Of a stretch of DNA of 64,000 bases, positions 1-8,686 are shown piece after piece. Made by a program: the position numbers and the translations under genes. Under the pieces are notes generated by a model, which was not told where the DNA came from, ran no database searches, and saw nothing but the letters and a program-made list of their open reading frames with translations. Each line of letters begins with the position of its first letter. The stretch's first letter is position 1. Origin of the DNA: Salinibacterium amurskyense (GTDB lineage: Bacteria > Actinomycetota > Actinomycetes > Actinomycetales > Microbacteriaceae); assembly GCF_002797685.1 (NCBI RefSeq), contig NZ_PGFH01000001.1, positions 1,116,001 through 1,180,000 on the forward strand. Direction: 5' to 3'.

Positions 1-159
1 TTCGGAGAGCTCACGCAAATCTCCGGATACTTCGTTGCCTTCAGCCACAGCGGTGCCACCCAAGGGCTTTTCGTCCCTGAACTGCTCGCGCGTGAAATCG
101 CCTTCGGTATCGAGAGCCCGTTGCTCAAGAACTTCCGCCCAGGGCGGTACTCCGCATGA
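1..159 (+). CDS. FAD-dependent DAO-family oxidoreductase, C-terminal fragment
   Basis: The frame is open from the left edge to TGA at 157-159, so only the last 52 residues are in the window. They contain a SHSG...P-LL-REI motif followed by SPLL-x3-FRPGRY, the typical C-terminus of DAO-fold flavoproteins (glycine oxidase, D-amino acid or hydroxyproline dehydrogenase type), where this stretch closes the FAD site. The stop overlaps the start of the next gene (ATGA), so the two are translationally coupled. The substrate cannot be told from this fragment. A hydroxyproline or D-amino acid dehydrogenase role would fit the dioxovalerate-type dehydrogenase at 7070, but that is inference. Confidence 0.7.
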   Translation, partial: FGELTQISGYFVAFSHSGATQGLFVPELLAREIAFGIESPLLKNFRPGRYSA

Positions 160-1181
160 CCGTTATTCGCACCGGAGTAATCGGGTTCGGGACGTCGGGG
201 CGCGTATTTCATGCTCCCTTTATCGAAGCGAACCCTGACTTCTCGCTCGATGTCATTGTGACCGCGGACGCTGAGCGGGCCGCCGTCGCGACTTCTCTTT
301 ACCCAAACGCGCGAATTGTCAGCTCTTCTGAGGAACTGTTCGCCGCTGAACTCGACCTCGTGATCATCGGTTCCCCGTCGGGAACCCACGTCTCCTTGGC
401 GCACGCGGCCCTCGAGGCCGGGCTCGCGGTTGTCGTCGACAAGCCGTTCTCGGTCACGGCGGCAGAGGGGCTTGGCCTCATTCGTCGGGCTGAAGAGCTG
501 GGGCTCCCGATCACCGTCTTTCAAAACAGGCGATGGGACGGTGACTTTCTCACCCTTCGCTCGCTCATCGACTCCGGAGAACTGGGCGACGTCCGACGTT
601 TTGAATCACGTTTCGAATGGTGGAAGCCCACCGTCACGAAGTCGTGGAAGGCAGAGGCGACGACGGCCGAAGGCGGCGGCATTCTCTATGACCTGGGCGC
701 GCACTTAATCGACCAAGCGATCCAACTATTTGGTGGGGTGAGCGACATTTACGCAGAGGTGGCGACGCAGCGCTCCGGAGGTGCAGCCGATGACGATGTC
801 TTCGTGTCTATGCTTCACGAGAACGGCGTGCGCTCGCAGCTCTGGATGAACGGGCTCGCCGGCCAAGTCGGCCCCCGGTTCCATGTGCTCGGTTCCCAGT
901 CGGCCTACACAAAGTGGGGGCTAGACGGGCAAGAACCAGCACTCATCGCTGGCGCCCTGCCGAGTGATGACACCTACGGTGTTGAACCGCCAGACGCATG
1001 GGGCGTCGCGGGAGTCGGGGACGACCTTTCGGCCGTTCCCACGATTCGGGGCCAGTACGACACGTACTACTCCCTACTCGCTGACGCGCTGCTGCGCGGA
1101 CAACCGCTCCCGGTCGACCCGCGCGACTCCGTCGAGGTTATTCGAATCATCGAAGAAATTCATCAGCACCACGCGAACTGA
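156..1181 (+). CDS. Gfo/Idh/MocA family NAD(P)-dependent oxidoreductase
   Basis: This 341-residue cytosolic dehydrogenase has a Rossmann motif GVIGFGTSGR at residues 7-16 and the family sequence V-V-D-K-P-F-S near residue 95. The lysine of the usual EKP motif is kept; the Glu is Asp. A GG-I-x-DLGAHLIDQ segment near residue 175 carries the His and Asp expected in the active site. It resembles the YdgJ/YhhX branch, which oxidises or reduces sugars and polyols; the substrate is not assigned. The ATG overlaps the stop of the upstream flavoprotein by 4 bp, so both belong to one operon entering from the left. A strong hairpin terminator follows at 1213. Confidence 0.85.
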   Translation: MTVIRTGVIGFGTSGRVFHAPFIEANPDFSLDVIVTADAERAAVATSLYPNARIVSSSEELFAAELDLVIIGSPSGTHVSLAHAALEAGLAVVVDKPFSVTAAEGLGLIRRAEELGLPITVFQNRRWDGDFLTLRSLIDSGELGDVRRFESRFEWWKPTVTKSWKAEATTAEGGGILYDLGAHLIDQAIQLFGGVSDIYAEVATQRSGGAADDDVFVSMLHENGVRSQLWMNGLAGQVGPRFHVLGSQSAYTKWGLDGQEPALIAGALPSDDTYGVEPPDAWGVAGVGDDLSAVPTIRGQYDTYYSLLADALLRGQPLPVDPRDSVEVIRIIEEIHQHHAN

Positions 1182-1212
1182 GCAACCTGCTCGGCCGCGA
1201 GCAAAAAATGAA

Positions 1213-1258
1213 AAGCCGCCTCCCGCCAGTAACCAGCTGGCAGGGAGGCGGCTTCTTT
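1213..1258. terminator. bidirectional intrinsic terminator
   Basis: AAGCCGCCTCCC (1213-1224) pairs with GGGAGGCGGCTT (1243-1254), and an inner GCCAG/CTGGC extends the stem to 17 bp. It is followed by TTCTTT on the + strand and preceded by A-rich sequence. It separates the rightward Gfo operon from the leftward tctCBA operon. Confidence 0.85.
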
Positions 1259-1312
1259 CGCTCGCGAGTGTGTCGGCGACTGTTCGGGTCTAGCGTCGCC
1301 GACTACTCGGGT

Positions 1313-2818
1313 CTATAGCTGGCGTCGGCGCAAGAGCTTGCCGACCACCTTTTGCAACAGCGGGTACAGCAGCACGATGATCGTCAGAATCATCAGCGCG
1401 GCGCTCATCGGCCGGGTGAGGAATTGCGTGAGATCCCACTCAGTCTTGATGACGCTCTGCATGAAGTTCTTCTCTACGATCGGGCCAAGCACGAGCCCCA
1501 ACACCACCGGGGCGAGCGGGAACTTCGCCTGCTCGAGCAAGTACCCCAAGATGCCGAAGATCAGCATGATGAGCACTTCGAGCAGACCGTTGTTGATCGA
1601 GAACGAACCCACAACACAGAACGCCACGATGATGGGCATCAGCACCGAGCCGGGCACGCGCAGCAGCATGCCGCTACTGCGAATGGCCAAATACCCCAGG
1701 GGGAGCATCAGGATGTTCGCTGCAATGAAGACGATGAAGATCGAGTATAGCAACGGCGCCTGCGAGTCGAACAGCGACGGTCCCGGTTGGATGCCCTTCA
1801 CGAGCAGCACTCCCAGCAGGATCGCCGTGATGGTGTCACCGGGGATGCCGAATACCAACGTCGGAATATACGCCGAGCCAACCCCGGCGTTGTTGGCCGA
1901 ACTCGCACCAACAATGGGTTGGATGTGGCCCTTACCGCTACCGAACTGCTTACCTTCTTTAGCGCCATTCTTGGTGACCGCGTAGGCGACCCACGCTGCG
2001 ATGTCGCCGCCGGCGCCCGGGAGGGTGCCGATCGCGCTACCAATCACGTTGCCGCCGACCGCGGTCTTCTTGTACTGGAACAGCGTGCTGAATGCGTTGC
2101 GCAGCAATCCTTTCGACTCGATGCGAATCGGCAACGCTTTCTCGGGCGGGTGGATCACATTGCGCAGCACTTGCGACAGCCCGAACAGGCCGATCATCGC
2201 AGGGATGAAGTTGATGCCACCCAGCAGGTCGGTGCTGCCGAACGTGAAGCGGGGGAAGCCGACCGAGATGTCGAGACCGATCGTCGACACGAACAGACCG
2301 ATCAGCAGCGCGACCGTTCCCTTGACTTGAGAGCCGCGAGAGATGATGACAGCGGCGGTCAAGCCAAGGATCGCCACCCAGAAGTACTCGTACGAGGTGA
2401 AGAGCAGCGCCACTTTCGCTAACTGCGGAGCGGCAACGATAAGCACCAGGCCGCCGAAGATGCCACCGCTGGCCGACGCCACCAGTCCGACGCCGAGAGC
2501 CAGGGCTCCGCGGCCGTTCTGGGTGAGGCGGTAGGAATCTTCCACGTAGGCAGCGCTGGCAGGCGTGCCCGGCATCCGCACTAAGGCAGACGGAATGTCG
2601 CCCGCGAAGATGGCCATGACCGACATCGTGATGATCGAGGCAATTGCGGGTAACGGGTCGAGGAAGAAGGCGAAGGGTACGAGCAGAGCGGCAGCCAGGG
2701 TGGCGGTGAGGCCAGGAATGGAGCCGATGAAGATGCCGTAGACGCCGGCGGCCAGCACTACGAGCAGTAGTTCCCAGCTCGCCACCATGCTGAGGGCTTG
2801 AGTCAGATTATCGATCAT
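1313..2818 (-). CDS. Tripartite tricarboxylate transporter, large permease TctA
   Basis: This 501-residue polytopic membrane protein matches the usual TctA length and contains the GTLPGAGGDIAAW segment near residues 262-275 that marks the family. About eleven hydrophobic segments cover the whole chain. TctA is the main membrane subunit of binding-protein-dependent secondary transporters for citrate-like and other carboxylates. It starts 3 nt after the end of the small permease gene tctB, with tctC further upstream, giving the order tctC-tctB-tctA on the minus strand. The substrate is unknown. The IclR gene divergent to the operon and nearby RraA-like and dioxovalerate-type dehydrogenase genes suggest an organic or sugar acid. 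Confidence 0.9.
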   Translation of the reverse strand: MIDNLTQALSMVASWELLLVVLAAGVYGIFIGSIPGLTATLAAALLVPFAFFLDPLPAIASIITMSVMAIFAGDIPSALVRMPGTPASAAYVEDSYRLTQNGRGALALGVGLVASASGGIFGGLVLIVAAPQLAKVALLFTSYEYFWVAILGLTAAVIISRGSQVKGTVALLIGLFVSTIGLDISVGFPRFTFGSTDLLGGINFIPAMIGLFGLSQVLRNVIHPPEKALPIRIESKGLLRNAFSTLFQYKKTAVGGNVIGSAIGTLPGAGGDIAAWVAYAVTKNGAKEGKQFGSGKGHIQPIVGASSANNAGVGSAYIPTLVFGIPGDTITAILLGVLLVKGIQPGPSLFDSQAPLLYSIFIVFIAANILMLPLGYLAIRSSGMLLRVPGSVLMPIIVAFCVVGSFSINNGLLEVLIMLIFGILGYLLEQAKFPLAPVVLGLVLGPIVEKNFMQSVIKTEWDLTQFLTRPMSAALMILTIIVLLYPLLQKVVGKLLRRRQL

Positions 2819-2821
2819 CGT

Positions 2822-3382
2822 CTACCCCCAAAATCCGAGTGGGAGCGGCACGAGGAGCACCTTGTTGAAGATCAGCCAGACGCCAACGGTCGAGAGAACC
2901 CCGGCGAGCACAGCGACCCACCACTTAGCCCCGAGGCGCAGGATGAGCCCCACGGTCATGATGATCACGGTCGTGAGAAAACCGAGAAAGTCGACGGCCA
3001 GCAGGTAAAAGATGACCGAGCCAACGACGAGACCGGCGTTGATCCAACCACGCCAGTAGACAGGGGTCGGCGCGGTGTCGTTCGCAGGGGCGGATGCCGC
3101 AGCAGCAGCAGTGCCTGAGGCCTCGGCGGAGTTCGTGCGAGCAGCCTTGCGGCCCTTGAGCCACCGCCCCAGAAGCAACAAGCCCATGAGAACCATGAGC
3201 CCGCCGATGATGCCGGGGAAGAGGGACGGGCCCAGCTCTCCGCTGGGCAACGTGGGGTAGTCGCGAACGGTGAAAAGTATGGCAGAGCCGAAAAGAACTA
3301 CGACCACGCCACTGGCGAGATCGTAGCTCTTCTCGGAATTCTCCACCGTCTCCTCTACCTCCGGAGCGGTGTCGAAGGTCAT
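2822..3382 (-). CDS. Tripartite tricarboxylate transporter, small permease TctB
   Basis: This 186-residue protein has four predicted membrane segments and a cytosolic linker of Lys/Arg followed by Ala/Ser/Pro (about residues 75-105), the usual TctB plan. TctB is the small membrane subunit that pairs with TctA. Its ATG overlaps the tctC stop by 4 bp (ATGA) and it ends 3 nt before tctA, so the three are co-translated. TctB is poorly conserved, and the assignment rests largely on size, topology and position between tctC and tctA. Confidence 0.82.
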   Translation of the reverse strand: MTFDTAPEVEETVENSEKSYDLASGVVVVLFGSAILFTVRDYPTLPSGELGPSLFPGIIGGLMVLMGLLLLGRWLKGRKAARTNSAEASGTAAAAASAPANDTAPTPVYWRGWINAGLVVGSVIFYLLAVDFLGFLTTVIIMTVGLILRLGAKWWVAVLAGVLSTVGVWLIFNKVLLVPLPLGFWG

Positions 3383-4452
3383 CCGGTCAGTCCTGCTGCT
3401 TCCATGATCGTTCCCTTAGCTTCATCCTCGTTGACGATGAACTCAGTAAACGCGGCTGTGTCCTTGCCGTCAACGCCGAAGCCGGCGGTGGTCATGAATT
3501 CGACGTACTCGTCGCTCGCGACGATGTCAGCAACCTGGCATTCGAGCTCGGCAACGATGTCTTCATCCATTCCGGCGGGGCCGGAGACTCCGCGCCATGA
3601 ACCCATGGAGAAGTCGATACCGACTTCCTTGAGGGTCGGAACGTCGGGGTAGTTCGGGTCGCGCTCTTCGCCCATGATCGCGAGCGGACGAGCTTCACCT
3701 GCCTCGATCATCGTGGCGTTCTCGGCGAGGCTGGCGAAGGTTACATCGATTCCACCGGCGGCGAGTTCTTGAAGCGCGGGAGCAGAACCGGCGCTCGGTA
3801 CCCAGCGGATGTCGTTGACATCCATGCCAGCTTCAAGCAGCATTCCGGCGCGAGCGAGATCCCAGATTCCACCAATGGCGGTACCGGAGCCGACGATGTC
3901 ACCGGGGTTAGCGCGAGCGTCATCGAGAAGATCCTCGATTGTCTCCCAGGGAGCATCCGCGGCAACGGTGATTCCCGAAGGGTCGGAGTTGACCTGAGCG
4001 ATGGGGGTGATGTCTTCGTAGGCGAGGTCAGTGAGACCCTGCCAGTGCATCATGGTGATTTCCACGGTGGTCATACCGATAACGGAGCCATCAGCCTTGC
4101 CGTTCGCAATCGCGGTGTGACCGATAACGCCGCCACCACCATCACGGTTGACGACGTTGACCTGAGTTTCGAGGCGATCAGCGAGCTGAAGACCTACGAA
4201 ACGAGAAACGCTGTCGGTGCCTCCACCGGCAGCCCACGGCACGATGAATTCGATCGCACCGCTCGGGTACGTCGAGGAGAAGTCACAGGAGTCACCCGAA
4301 CTGCCACCGGCAGAGTCGGTAGATGAATCGGATCCGGAAGCGCAACCGCTCAGAACGAGGCCCGCAGAAAGCGCAAGGGCGAGTCCGGAAATCCTCGCGC
4401 GACGGGAAGGCTTGAGGGAAAGCCCGCTAGCGGCGATTTTTGACATCGACAT
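3379..4452 (-). CDS. Tripartite tricarboxylate transporter substrate-binding lipoprotein TctC
   Basis: This periplasmic-type binding protein (357 residues from the chosen start) belongs to the Bug/TctC family. A signal peptide ends in the lipobox LSGC with the lipidated Cys at about residue 37, and the mature part begins with IEFIVPWAAGGGTD, the typical TctC first strand and carboxylate-binding loop. I chose ATG at 4452 because GGA lies 5 nt upstream. ATG at 4470 or 4446 is also possible and changes only the signal-peptide N-terminus. It is the first gene of tctCBA and is divergent from an IclR regulator. The inverted repeat at 4485-4500 lies just upstream. Confidence 0.9.
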   Translation of the reverse strand: MSMSKIAASGLSLKPSRRARISGLALALSAGLVLSGCASGSDSSTDSAGGSSGDSCDFSSTYPSGAIEFIVPWAAGGGTDSVSRFVGLQLADRLETQVNVVNRDGGGGVIGHTAIANGKADGSVIGMTTVEITMMHWQGLTDLAYEDITPIAQVNSDPSGITVAADAPWETIEDLLDDARANPGDIVGSGTAIGGIWDLARAGMLLEAGMDVNDIRWVPSAGSAPALQELAAGGIDVTFASLAENATMIEAGEARPLAIMGEERDPNYPDVPTLKEVGIDFSMGSWRGVSGPAGMDEDIVAELECQVADIVASDEYVEFMTTAGFGVDGKDTAAFTEFIVNEDEAKGTIMEAAGLTG

Positions 4453-4484
4453 TGATATCCAACCAATCATTGTTGTTAATTCAC

Positions 4485-4500
4485 GTTCATGCTTGTGAAC
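4485..4500. promoter_or_regulatory. candidate operator between tctC and the IclR gene
   Basis: GTTCA-N6-TGAAC forms an inverted repeat 33 bp upstream of the chosen tctC start. A related GTGAGTTCAC (4583-4592) lies 5 bp upstream of the -10-like TAAACT of the IclR gene. Both could be sites for the divergently encoded IclR protein. No binding consensus for this protein is known to me. Confidence 0.35.
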
Positions 4501-4610
4501 GCCGAAGATATCACAACATCTGGGGCGCTGTCTTTAGAGACCGAAAAACTTCCCGACTCGGATGCCGCACAAAGGTGCCTCAGTGAGTTCACATCTGTAA
4601 ACTCCGAGAC

Positions 4611-5423
4611 ATGCAACACCAGACAACGGCGTCACCAGCCCCCTCCGTCAAGTCCGCCGACCGCGCACTGGCGATCGTCGACTTAGTCGCCGCGCGGGGC
4701 TATGTGAGTTTTACCGAGATCGTCACCGCGCTCTCGTTGCCGCGGTCGAGCGCCCATGGCTTGCTCAACACCCTGCACTCTGCGGGCTGGCTCGAACATG
4801 ATCCGGCGACGCGCCAGTACTCGCTCGGGCTGCGGGCCTGGCATGTCGGCCAGTTGTACACCGGACACAATCACATCGCTAATGCCGCCAGCCCTGTCCT
4901 TGAGGCCCTAGCGGCGCGTCTGGGCGAGAGCGTTCAGCTTGCTCGTCTCGACGGTTCAGAGAACGCGTACTTCACGATCAGCCAGCATTCCACTGAGGGA
5001 ATGCGGTTTGGAACCTCGGTGGGGATGCGCTTGGCTGCTCATGCCACGGCCACCGGCGCTGCGCTGCTGAGCAACCTTGAACCTGCCGAGGCGAAGCGTC
5101 GTCTTGCCGCCGCCCCGGCCCCACTGCTGGTGAACAAAACTGCCGTTGAGATCGCAGTCGTTCTCGAGCGAGTCGCGGAAGCCAAGCAGCGGGGTTACGC
5201 GCTGGATGACCAGACCTACCTCGCCGGATCTCGAAGTGTGGCGGTTCCGCTCACGAGCGCGACCGGCGGCATCAACACCGCCATCTCGGTCACGATGTCC
5301 GCTTCTCGCACGGGGGAGTTGTGGCCCACGGATGTGCTGGGTGCCGTGACGGCGGCCGCTCACGAGATTCGGGTACGGCTCGGGGCGCGCGAGCCGCAGA
5401 TCGTCCTGCCGGCTCTGGGGTAA
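4611..5423 (+). CDS. IclR family transcriptional regulator
   Basis: This 270-residue protein has an N-terminal winged helix (about residues 12-72, with FTEIVTALSLPRSSAHGLLNTL as the helix-turn-helix region) and a C-terminal IclR effector domain (about 80-260). IclR proteins bind small carboxylates or aromatic compounds and control nearby catabolic genes. It is divergent from tctCBA, so the transporter is the likely target. The -10-like TAAACT at 4598-4603 lies 7 nt before the ATG, with no Shine-Dalgarno sequence, suggesting a leaderless mRNA. Confidence 0.9.
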   Translation: MQHQTTASPAPSVKSADRALAIVDLVAARGYVSFTEIVTALSLPRSSAHGLLNTLHSAGWLEHDPATRQYSLGLRAWHVGQLYTGHNHIANAASPVLEALAARLGESVQLARLDGSENAYFTISQHSTEGMRFGTSVGMRLAAHATATGAALLSNLEPAEAKRRLAAAPAPLLVNKTAVEIAVVLERVAEAKQRGYALDDQTYLAGSRSVAVPLTSATGGINTAISVTMSASRTGELWPTDVLGAVTAAAHEIRVRLGAREPQIVLPALG

Positions 5424-5459
5424 ACGCCACACGCTCACCTTCGTGGTGACTTGATATCT

Positions 5460-5469
5460 TGGTATACCA
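5460..5469. promoter_or_regulatory. GntR-type operator palindrome upstream of the RraA-like gene
   Basis: TGGTATACCA is a perfect 10-bp palindrome (TTGGTATACCAG with one more base on each side). It lies 42 bp upstream of the RraA-like ATG, next to a -35-like TTGATA at 5451. The same core occurs at 8616-8627 before the SDR gene. Palindromes of the TGGTATACCA type are common operators of GntR/FCD regulators, and such a gene lies at 6285-6971. Confidence 0.65.
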
Positions 5470-5511
5470 GTATGGTTAACCGGGATGTCGGCCTAATGGA
5501 GGGTTTTGAGA

Positions 5512-6273
5512 ATGCACACCAATTCAGCGAATCGCAGTGAAATCGATGAGCAACCGGCGGCGCACCTCGCCCCGCTCAGCCCCGAAGCCACCCTCGCGCT
5601 CAGTCGCGTCAGCACCGCAACGATCACGACCCAGCTCATGTCTCGGGGGCTACGCAACACCTACCTCGAGGGCCTCGAGTTCTCGAACCCTGCGCGCCAG
5701 CGTCTGCTCGGCGAAGCCTTCACCATGCGTTGCATCCCGGCGCGCGAAGACATCGACGTGCCCTCCATCTTTCAGGACTACGACCACCCGCAGCGCATCG
5801 GCGTCGAGTCGGTTGAACCCGGGCAAGTGCTCGTCATCGACGCGCGCGGCAAGAAGCGTGCGGCATCCATTGGGCACATTCTCGCTACTCGGCTCAAGAT
5901 GCGCGGCGCCAGCGGCATCGTGAGCGACGGCTCCTTCCGCGACATGGTCGGTTTCGAAGAGCTCGACCTGCCCACATTCTCTGCGGGAGCCTCGCCCACC
6001 ACGAACCTGGCCCAGCACCACGTCGTGGACTTTCAGATTCCCATTGCGTGCGCCGAAGTGGCGGTCTACCCCGGCGACATCATGGTGGGCGATCGCGACG
6101 GAGTGGTCTGCATCCCGCGTCACCTCGCCGAATCCGTGGCGCGCGACGCTCTCGAGCAAGAAGAACTCGAGGAGTTCATTCTTTCGAAGGTCGAAGAGGG
6201 CAGCCCCCTACGCGGAACGTATCCGCCCAACGAAGAACTACTGAAGACCTACAGCGAACTACTGCCCAACTAA
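5512..6273 (+). CDS. RraA-family protein (aldolase/decarboxylase-like)
   Basis: This 253-residue protein carries the RraA-fold motif GASGIVSDGSFRD near residues 134-146. In 4-hydroxy-4-methyl-2-oxoglutarate aldolase and oxaloacetate decarboxylase the corresponding Arg-Asp binds the metal and pyruvate moiety. It is longer than classical RraA (about 160 residues), with extra N- and C-terminal parts, like the set often annotated as dimethylmenaquinone methyltransferase-like, a name with weak support. ATG 5512 is chosen because GGAGGG (5498-5503) lies 8 nt upstream; a TTG at 5506 is too close. A role as lyase in an acid-degradation pathway is inference from neighbours. Confidence 0.8.
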   Translation: MHTNSANRSEIDEQPAAHLAPLSPEATLALSRVSTATITTQLMSRGLRNTYLEGLEFSNPARQRLLGEAFTMRCIPAREDIDVPSIFQDYDHPQRIGVESVEPGQVLVIDARGKKRAASIGHILATRLKMRGASGIVSDGSFRDMVGFEELDLPTFSAGASPTTNLAQHHVVDFQIPIACAEVAVYPGDIMVGDRDGVVCIPRHLAESVARDALEQEELEEFILSKVEEGSPLRGTYPPNEELLKTYSELLPN

Positions 6274-6284
6274 TCGTGAGCCGA

Positions 6285-6971
6285 CTACAGCCCGAGTTCG
6301 CGCTTCGTCACTCGCTCGATGGACGCCCCAATGTGCTCCTCCATCAGGCGCGCGGCAGTCGTGGCATCGCCCGTGCTTGCCGCGGCATAGATCGCCTCGT
6401 GCTCGCTCGCTTCAATCTCGCGTCGCGGCCAGTTCTCCCACAGCACTCCGGCCACAGCCAGCGCGGTGAGATCTTGCAAACGGTCGAGCGAATTCACGAT
6501 GAACTCGTTCTCGCTATTGGCATACATCCCACGGTGAAAACGGCGGTTTGCCAGAGCAGTAGCGGCGTTGTCGTTCGCGGCGGCGAAGATGCGAGCGTCG
6601 GCCAGCGCCTGGCCAGCGACAGTGAATTCACGACCGCTACGCGCAGCATCCATGATGGCCCACGGCTCGAGCAGAACACGCTCTTCATAGATGTGGCGGA
6701 TGTCAGTGAACCCCAGTCGGCGAACCGAAATGCGGCGAGCCTGAACATCCAACAGCCCCGATCGCTCGAGAACAATCAGCGCTTCACGCACGGGAGTTTT
6801 CGAGACGCCCAACTGCTCAGCGATCTTGCGCTCGACGAGAACCTGCCCCGGTTCCAACGCACCAGAAACGATGGCCGAACGCAGAGCATCGATGATCTGA
6901 TCCGTGCGCGTGGGAGTATCCGCCTGCGGCGGCAGCGGGGACGGAAAAGTAGCGTCGAGCGACTGGGTCAT
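6285..6971 (-). CDS. GntR family regulator, FCD subfamily
   Basis: This 228-residue protein has a winged helix-turn-helix at about residues 22-90 (LVERKIAEQLGVSKTPVREAL, the standard GntR recognition region) and an all-helical FCD ligand domain at about 95-220. FCD-type GntR proteins are usually repressors released by small organic acids. The gene lies convergent to the RraA-like gene and divergent from the aldehyde dehydrogenase gene. The palindromes at 5460 and 8616 are its probable sites. TAGGCT at 6979-6984 (minus strand) lies 7 nt before the ATG with no Shine-Dalgarno, suggesting a leaderless start. Confidence 0.9.
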   Translation of the reverse strand: MTQSLDATFPSPLPPQADTPTRTDQIIDALRSAIVSGALEPGQVLVERKIAEQLGVSKTPVREALIVLERSGLLDVQARRISVRRLGFTDIRHIYEERVLLEPWAIMDAARSGREFTVAGQALADARIFAAANDNAATALANRRFHRGMYANSENEFIVNSLDRLQDLTALAVAGVLWENWPRREIEASEHEAIYAAASTGDATTAARLMEEHIGASIERVTKRELGL

Positions 6972-7069
6972 GGAGGTCAGCCTAAACGACCACAGGCACC
7001 GCAGAGCAAATGTGAGACCAGACCGGCCGCGTCATCCGCAACCCACTGCCCCTCAATTTTCGGAGAATC

Positions 7070-8605
7070 ATGCTGACAACAACTAACCCCGCGACCGGGG
7101 TCACGAACGAAACTGACATCGCTCTCACGACTCCGGCAGAGACCGCCGAGCGGGCAGTATCCGCCCTGTCGGCGTTCGAGCAGTTGCGGGGGAGTAGTCG
7201 CGAATGGCGGGCCGGTCTGCTCGAGGCGCTGGCCGACGGTCTTGAGGTGCAGCGCGCCGAGCTTGTGGCCACGGCCAATAATGAAACGGGCCTCGGCGAG
7301 GGGCGACTCAACGGCGAACTCAGCCGCTCCCAGTTTCAATTTCGACTCTTTGCTGAAGCGCTTCGCGAAGGCAGCTATCTCGAAGCCACGATCGATCATG
7401 CGGGCGAGACTCCGCTCGGGGTGGCGCCGGAACTGCGTCGGATGCTGCTGCCGATCGGGCCAATAGCGGTCTTCGGATCGAGCAACTTTCCGTTCGCATT
7501 CTCAGTTGTCGGCGGTGACACCGCCTCGGCTCTCGCGGCGGGAAACAGCGTTGTGATCAAGGCGCACAGCTCGCATCCACTTACCTCGCGGTTGTCGTTC
7601 AGCGCCTTGGCTGACGCGGCCGCGGCGTACGGTGCGCCTACAGGAATCCTTGGCATTGTCTACGGCACCGAGTCAGGGCGAGTGCTGGTGGCTGACCCGC
7701 ACATTGCGGCCGTCGGTTTCACTGGATCGCTCGGCGCCGGCGAAGCACTGCTCGGAATTATCAGCACGCGATCGAACCCGATCCCGTTCTACGGCGAACT
7801 CAGCAGCCTGAACCCGTTGATCGTGACGGCGGCCGCGGCGGTCGAACGCCCGACGCAGATCGGCGAGGGGCTCTTCGGATCGTTCACGCTCGGAGCTGGC
7901 CAGTTCTGTACCAAGCCCGGGGTGGCGTTCGTGCCGCGTGGAGCGAGCGGCGACGCCATCCTCGACGACCTTCGAGCACGCACCGAAGCGGCAGGGGGAA
8001 TGGTCCTGCTCAACTCGCGCATCTCGGCGTCGCTCGGTGACATCGTCGGGCGCATCACGGCTGAAGGCGGAGCGCGCGTGCTCGCGGTTGGCTCGCAGGC
8101 GGGCCCCGGCATCCTTGCGGCACCGACGCTGCTCGAAATCGACGCTGCCGACTTCACTGAGGCCACCGCCGAGGAAGCCTTCGGGCCGGTGCTGGTCGTC
8201 GCACGGTACGACTCGCTGCACGAAATCTTTCACGCCGTCGACGCAATGCCGGGTTCGCTTACGGCCACGATTCATCACGGCGATCACGAGCCGGATGTCG
8301 TGCGCGAGCTAGCGGACAAGCTCGCGCCGACGGTCGGCCGCCTGGTCTTCAACGGCTTTCCGACCGGAGTGCGAGTGTCGTGGGCGCAGCACCACGGCGG
8401 AAACTGGCCATCAACAAACTCGCAGCACACCTCGGTGGGCGTGAGCGCCATCCGTCGCTTCCTGCGGCCCATCGCGTTTCAGGATGCTCCCGAGGCCGTG
8501 CTGCCTGAAGAATTGCGGGAGGATTTCAGCGCCATTCCACGCAGGATTGATGGAGTGATTGTTCTTCCCGCTCGCTCCGTGACCAGCGAAAACGTGATCG
8601 TGTAG
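7070..8605 (+). CDS. Aldehyde dehydrogenase (NADP+), 2,5-dioxovalerate dehydrogenase type
   Basis: This 511-residue enzyme resembles alpha-ketoglutaric semialdehyde dehydrogenase, which oxidises 2,5-dioxopentanoate to 2-oxoglutarate at the end of pentose, hexarate and hydroxyproline degradation. The motif FCTKPG places the catalytic Cys at residue 280, and GELSSLNP gives the general-base Glu at residue 243; both fit this subclass better than ordinary aldehyde dehydrogenases. GGAGA lies 4 nt before the ATG. It is divergent from the GntR gene; no palindrome of the 5460/8616 type lies in their shared 98-bp spacer. It suggests that the local pathway ends in 2-oxoglutarate. Confidence 0.85.
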   Translation: MLTTTNPATGVTNETDIALTTPAETAERAVSALSAFEQLRGSSREWRAGLLEALADGLEVQRAELVATANNETGLGEGRLNGELSRSQFQFRLFAEALREGSYLEATIDHAGETPLGVAPELRRMLLPIGPIAVFGSSNFPFAFSVVGGDTASALAAGNSVVIKAHSSHPLTSRLSFSALADAAAAYGAPTGILGIVYGTESGRVLVADPHIAAVGFTGSLGAGEALLGIISTRSNPIPFYGELSSLNPLIVTAAAAVERPTQIGEGLFGSFTLGAGQFCTKPGVAFVPRGASGDAILDDLRARTEAAGGMVLLNSRISASLGDIVGRITAEGGARVLAVGSQAGPGILAAPTLLEIDAADFTEATAEEAFGPVLVVARYDSLHEIFHAVDAMPGSLTATIHHGDHEPDVVRELADKLAPTVGRLVFNGFPTGVRVSWAQHHGGNWPSTNSQHTSVGVSAIRRFLRPIAFQDAPEAVLPEELREDFSAIPRRIDGVIVLPARSVTSENVIV

Positions 8606-8615
8606 CCTCGACTCG

Positions 8616-8627
8616 TTGGTATACCAA
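8616..8627. promoter_or_regulatory. GntR-type operator palindrome upstream of the SDR gene
   Basis: TTGGTATACCAA is a perfect 12-bp palindrome 59 bp upstream of the SDR start and 11 bp after the aldehyde dehydrogenase stop. It shares the ten-base core with the site at 5460-5469. This suggests that the SDR gene has its own regulated promoter in the same regulon as the RraA-like gene. Confidence 0.7.
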
Positions 8628-8686
8628 GAGCTAGCAATCCCGATTTTTAGCACCTGATTTTCAGCGCTCAACCAGAAAGAGGCACC

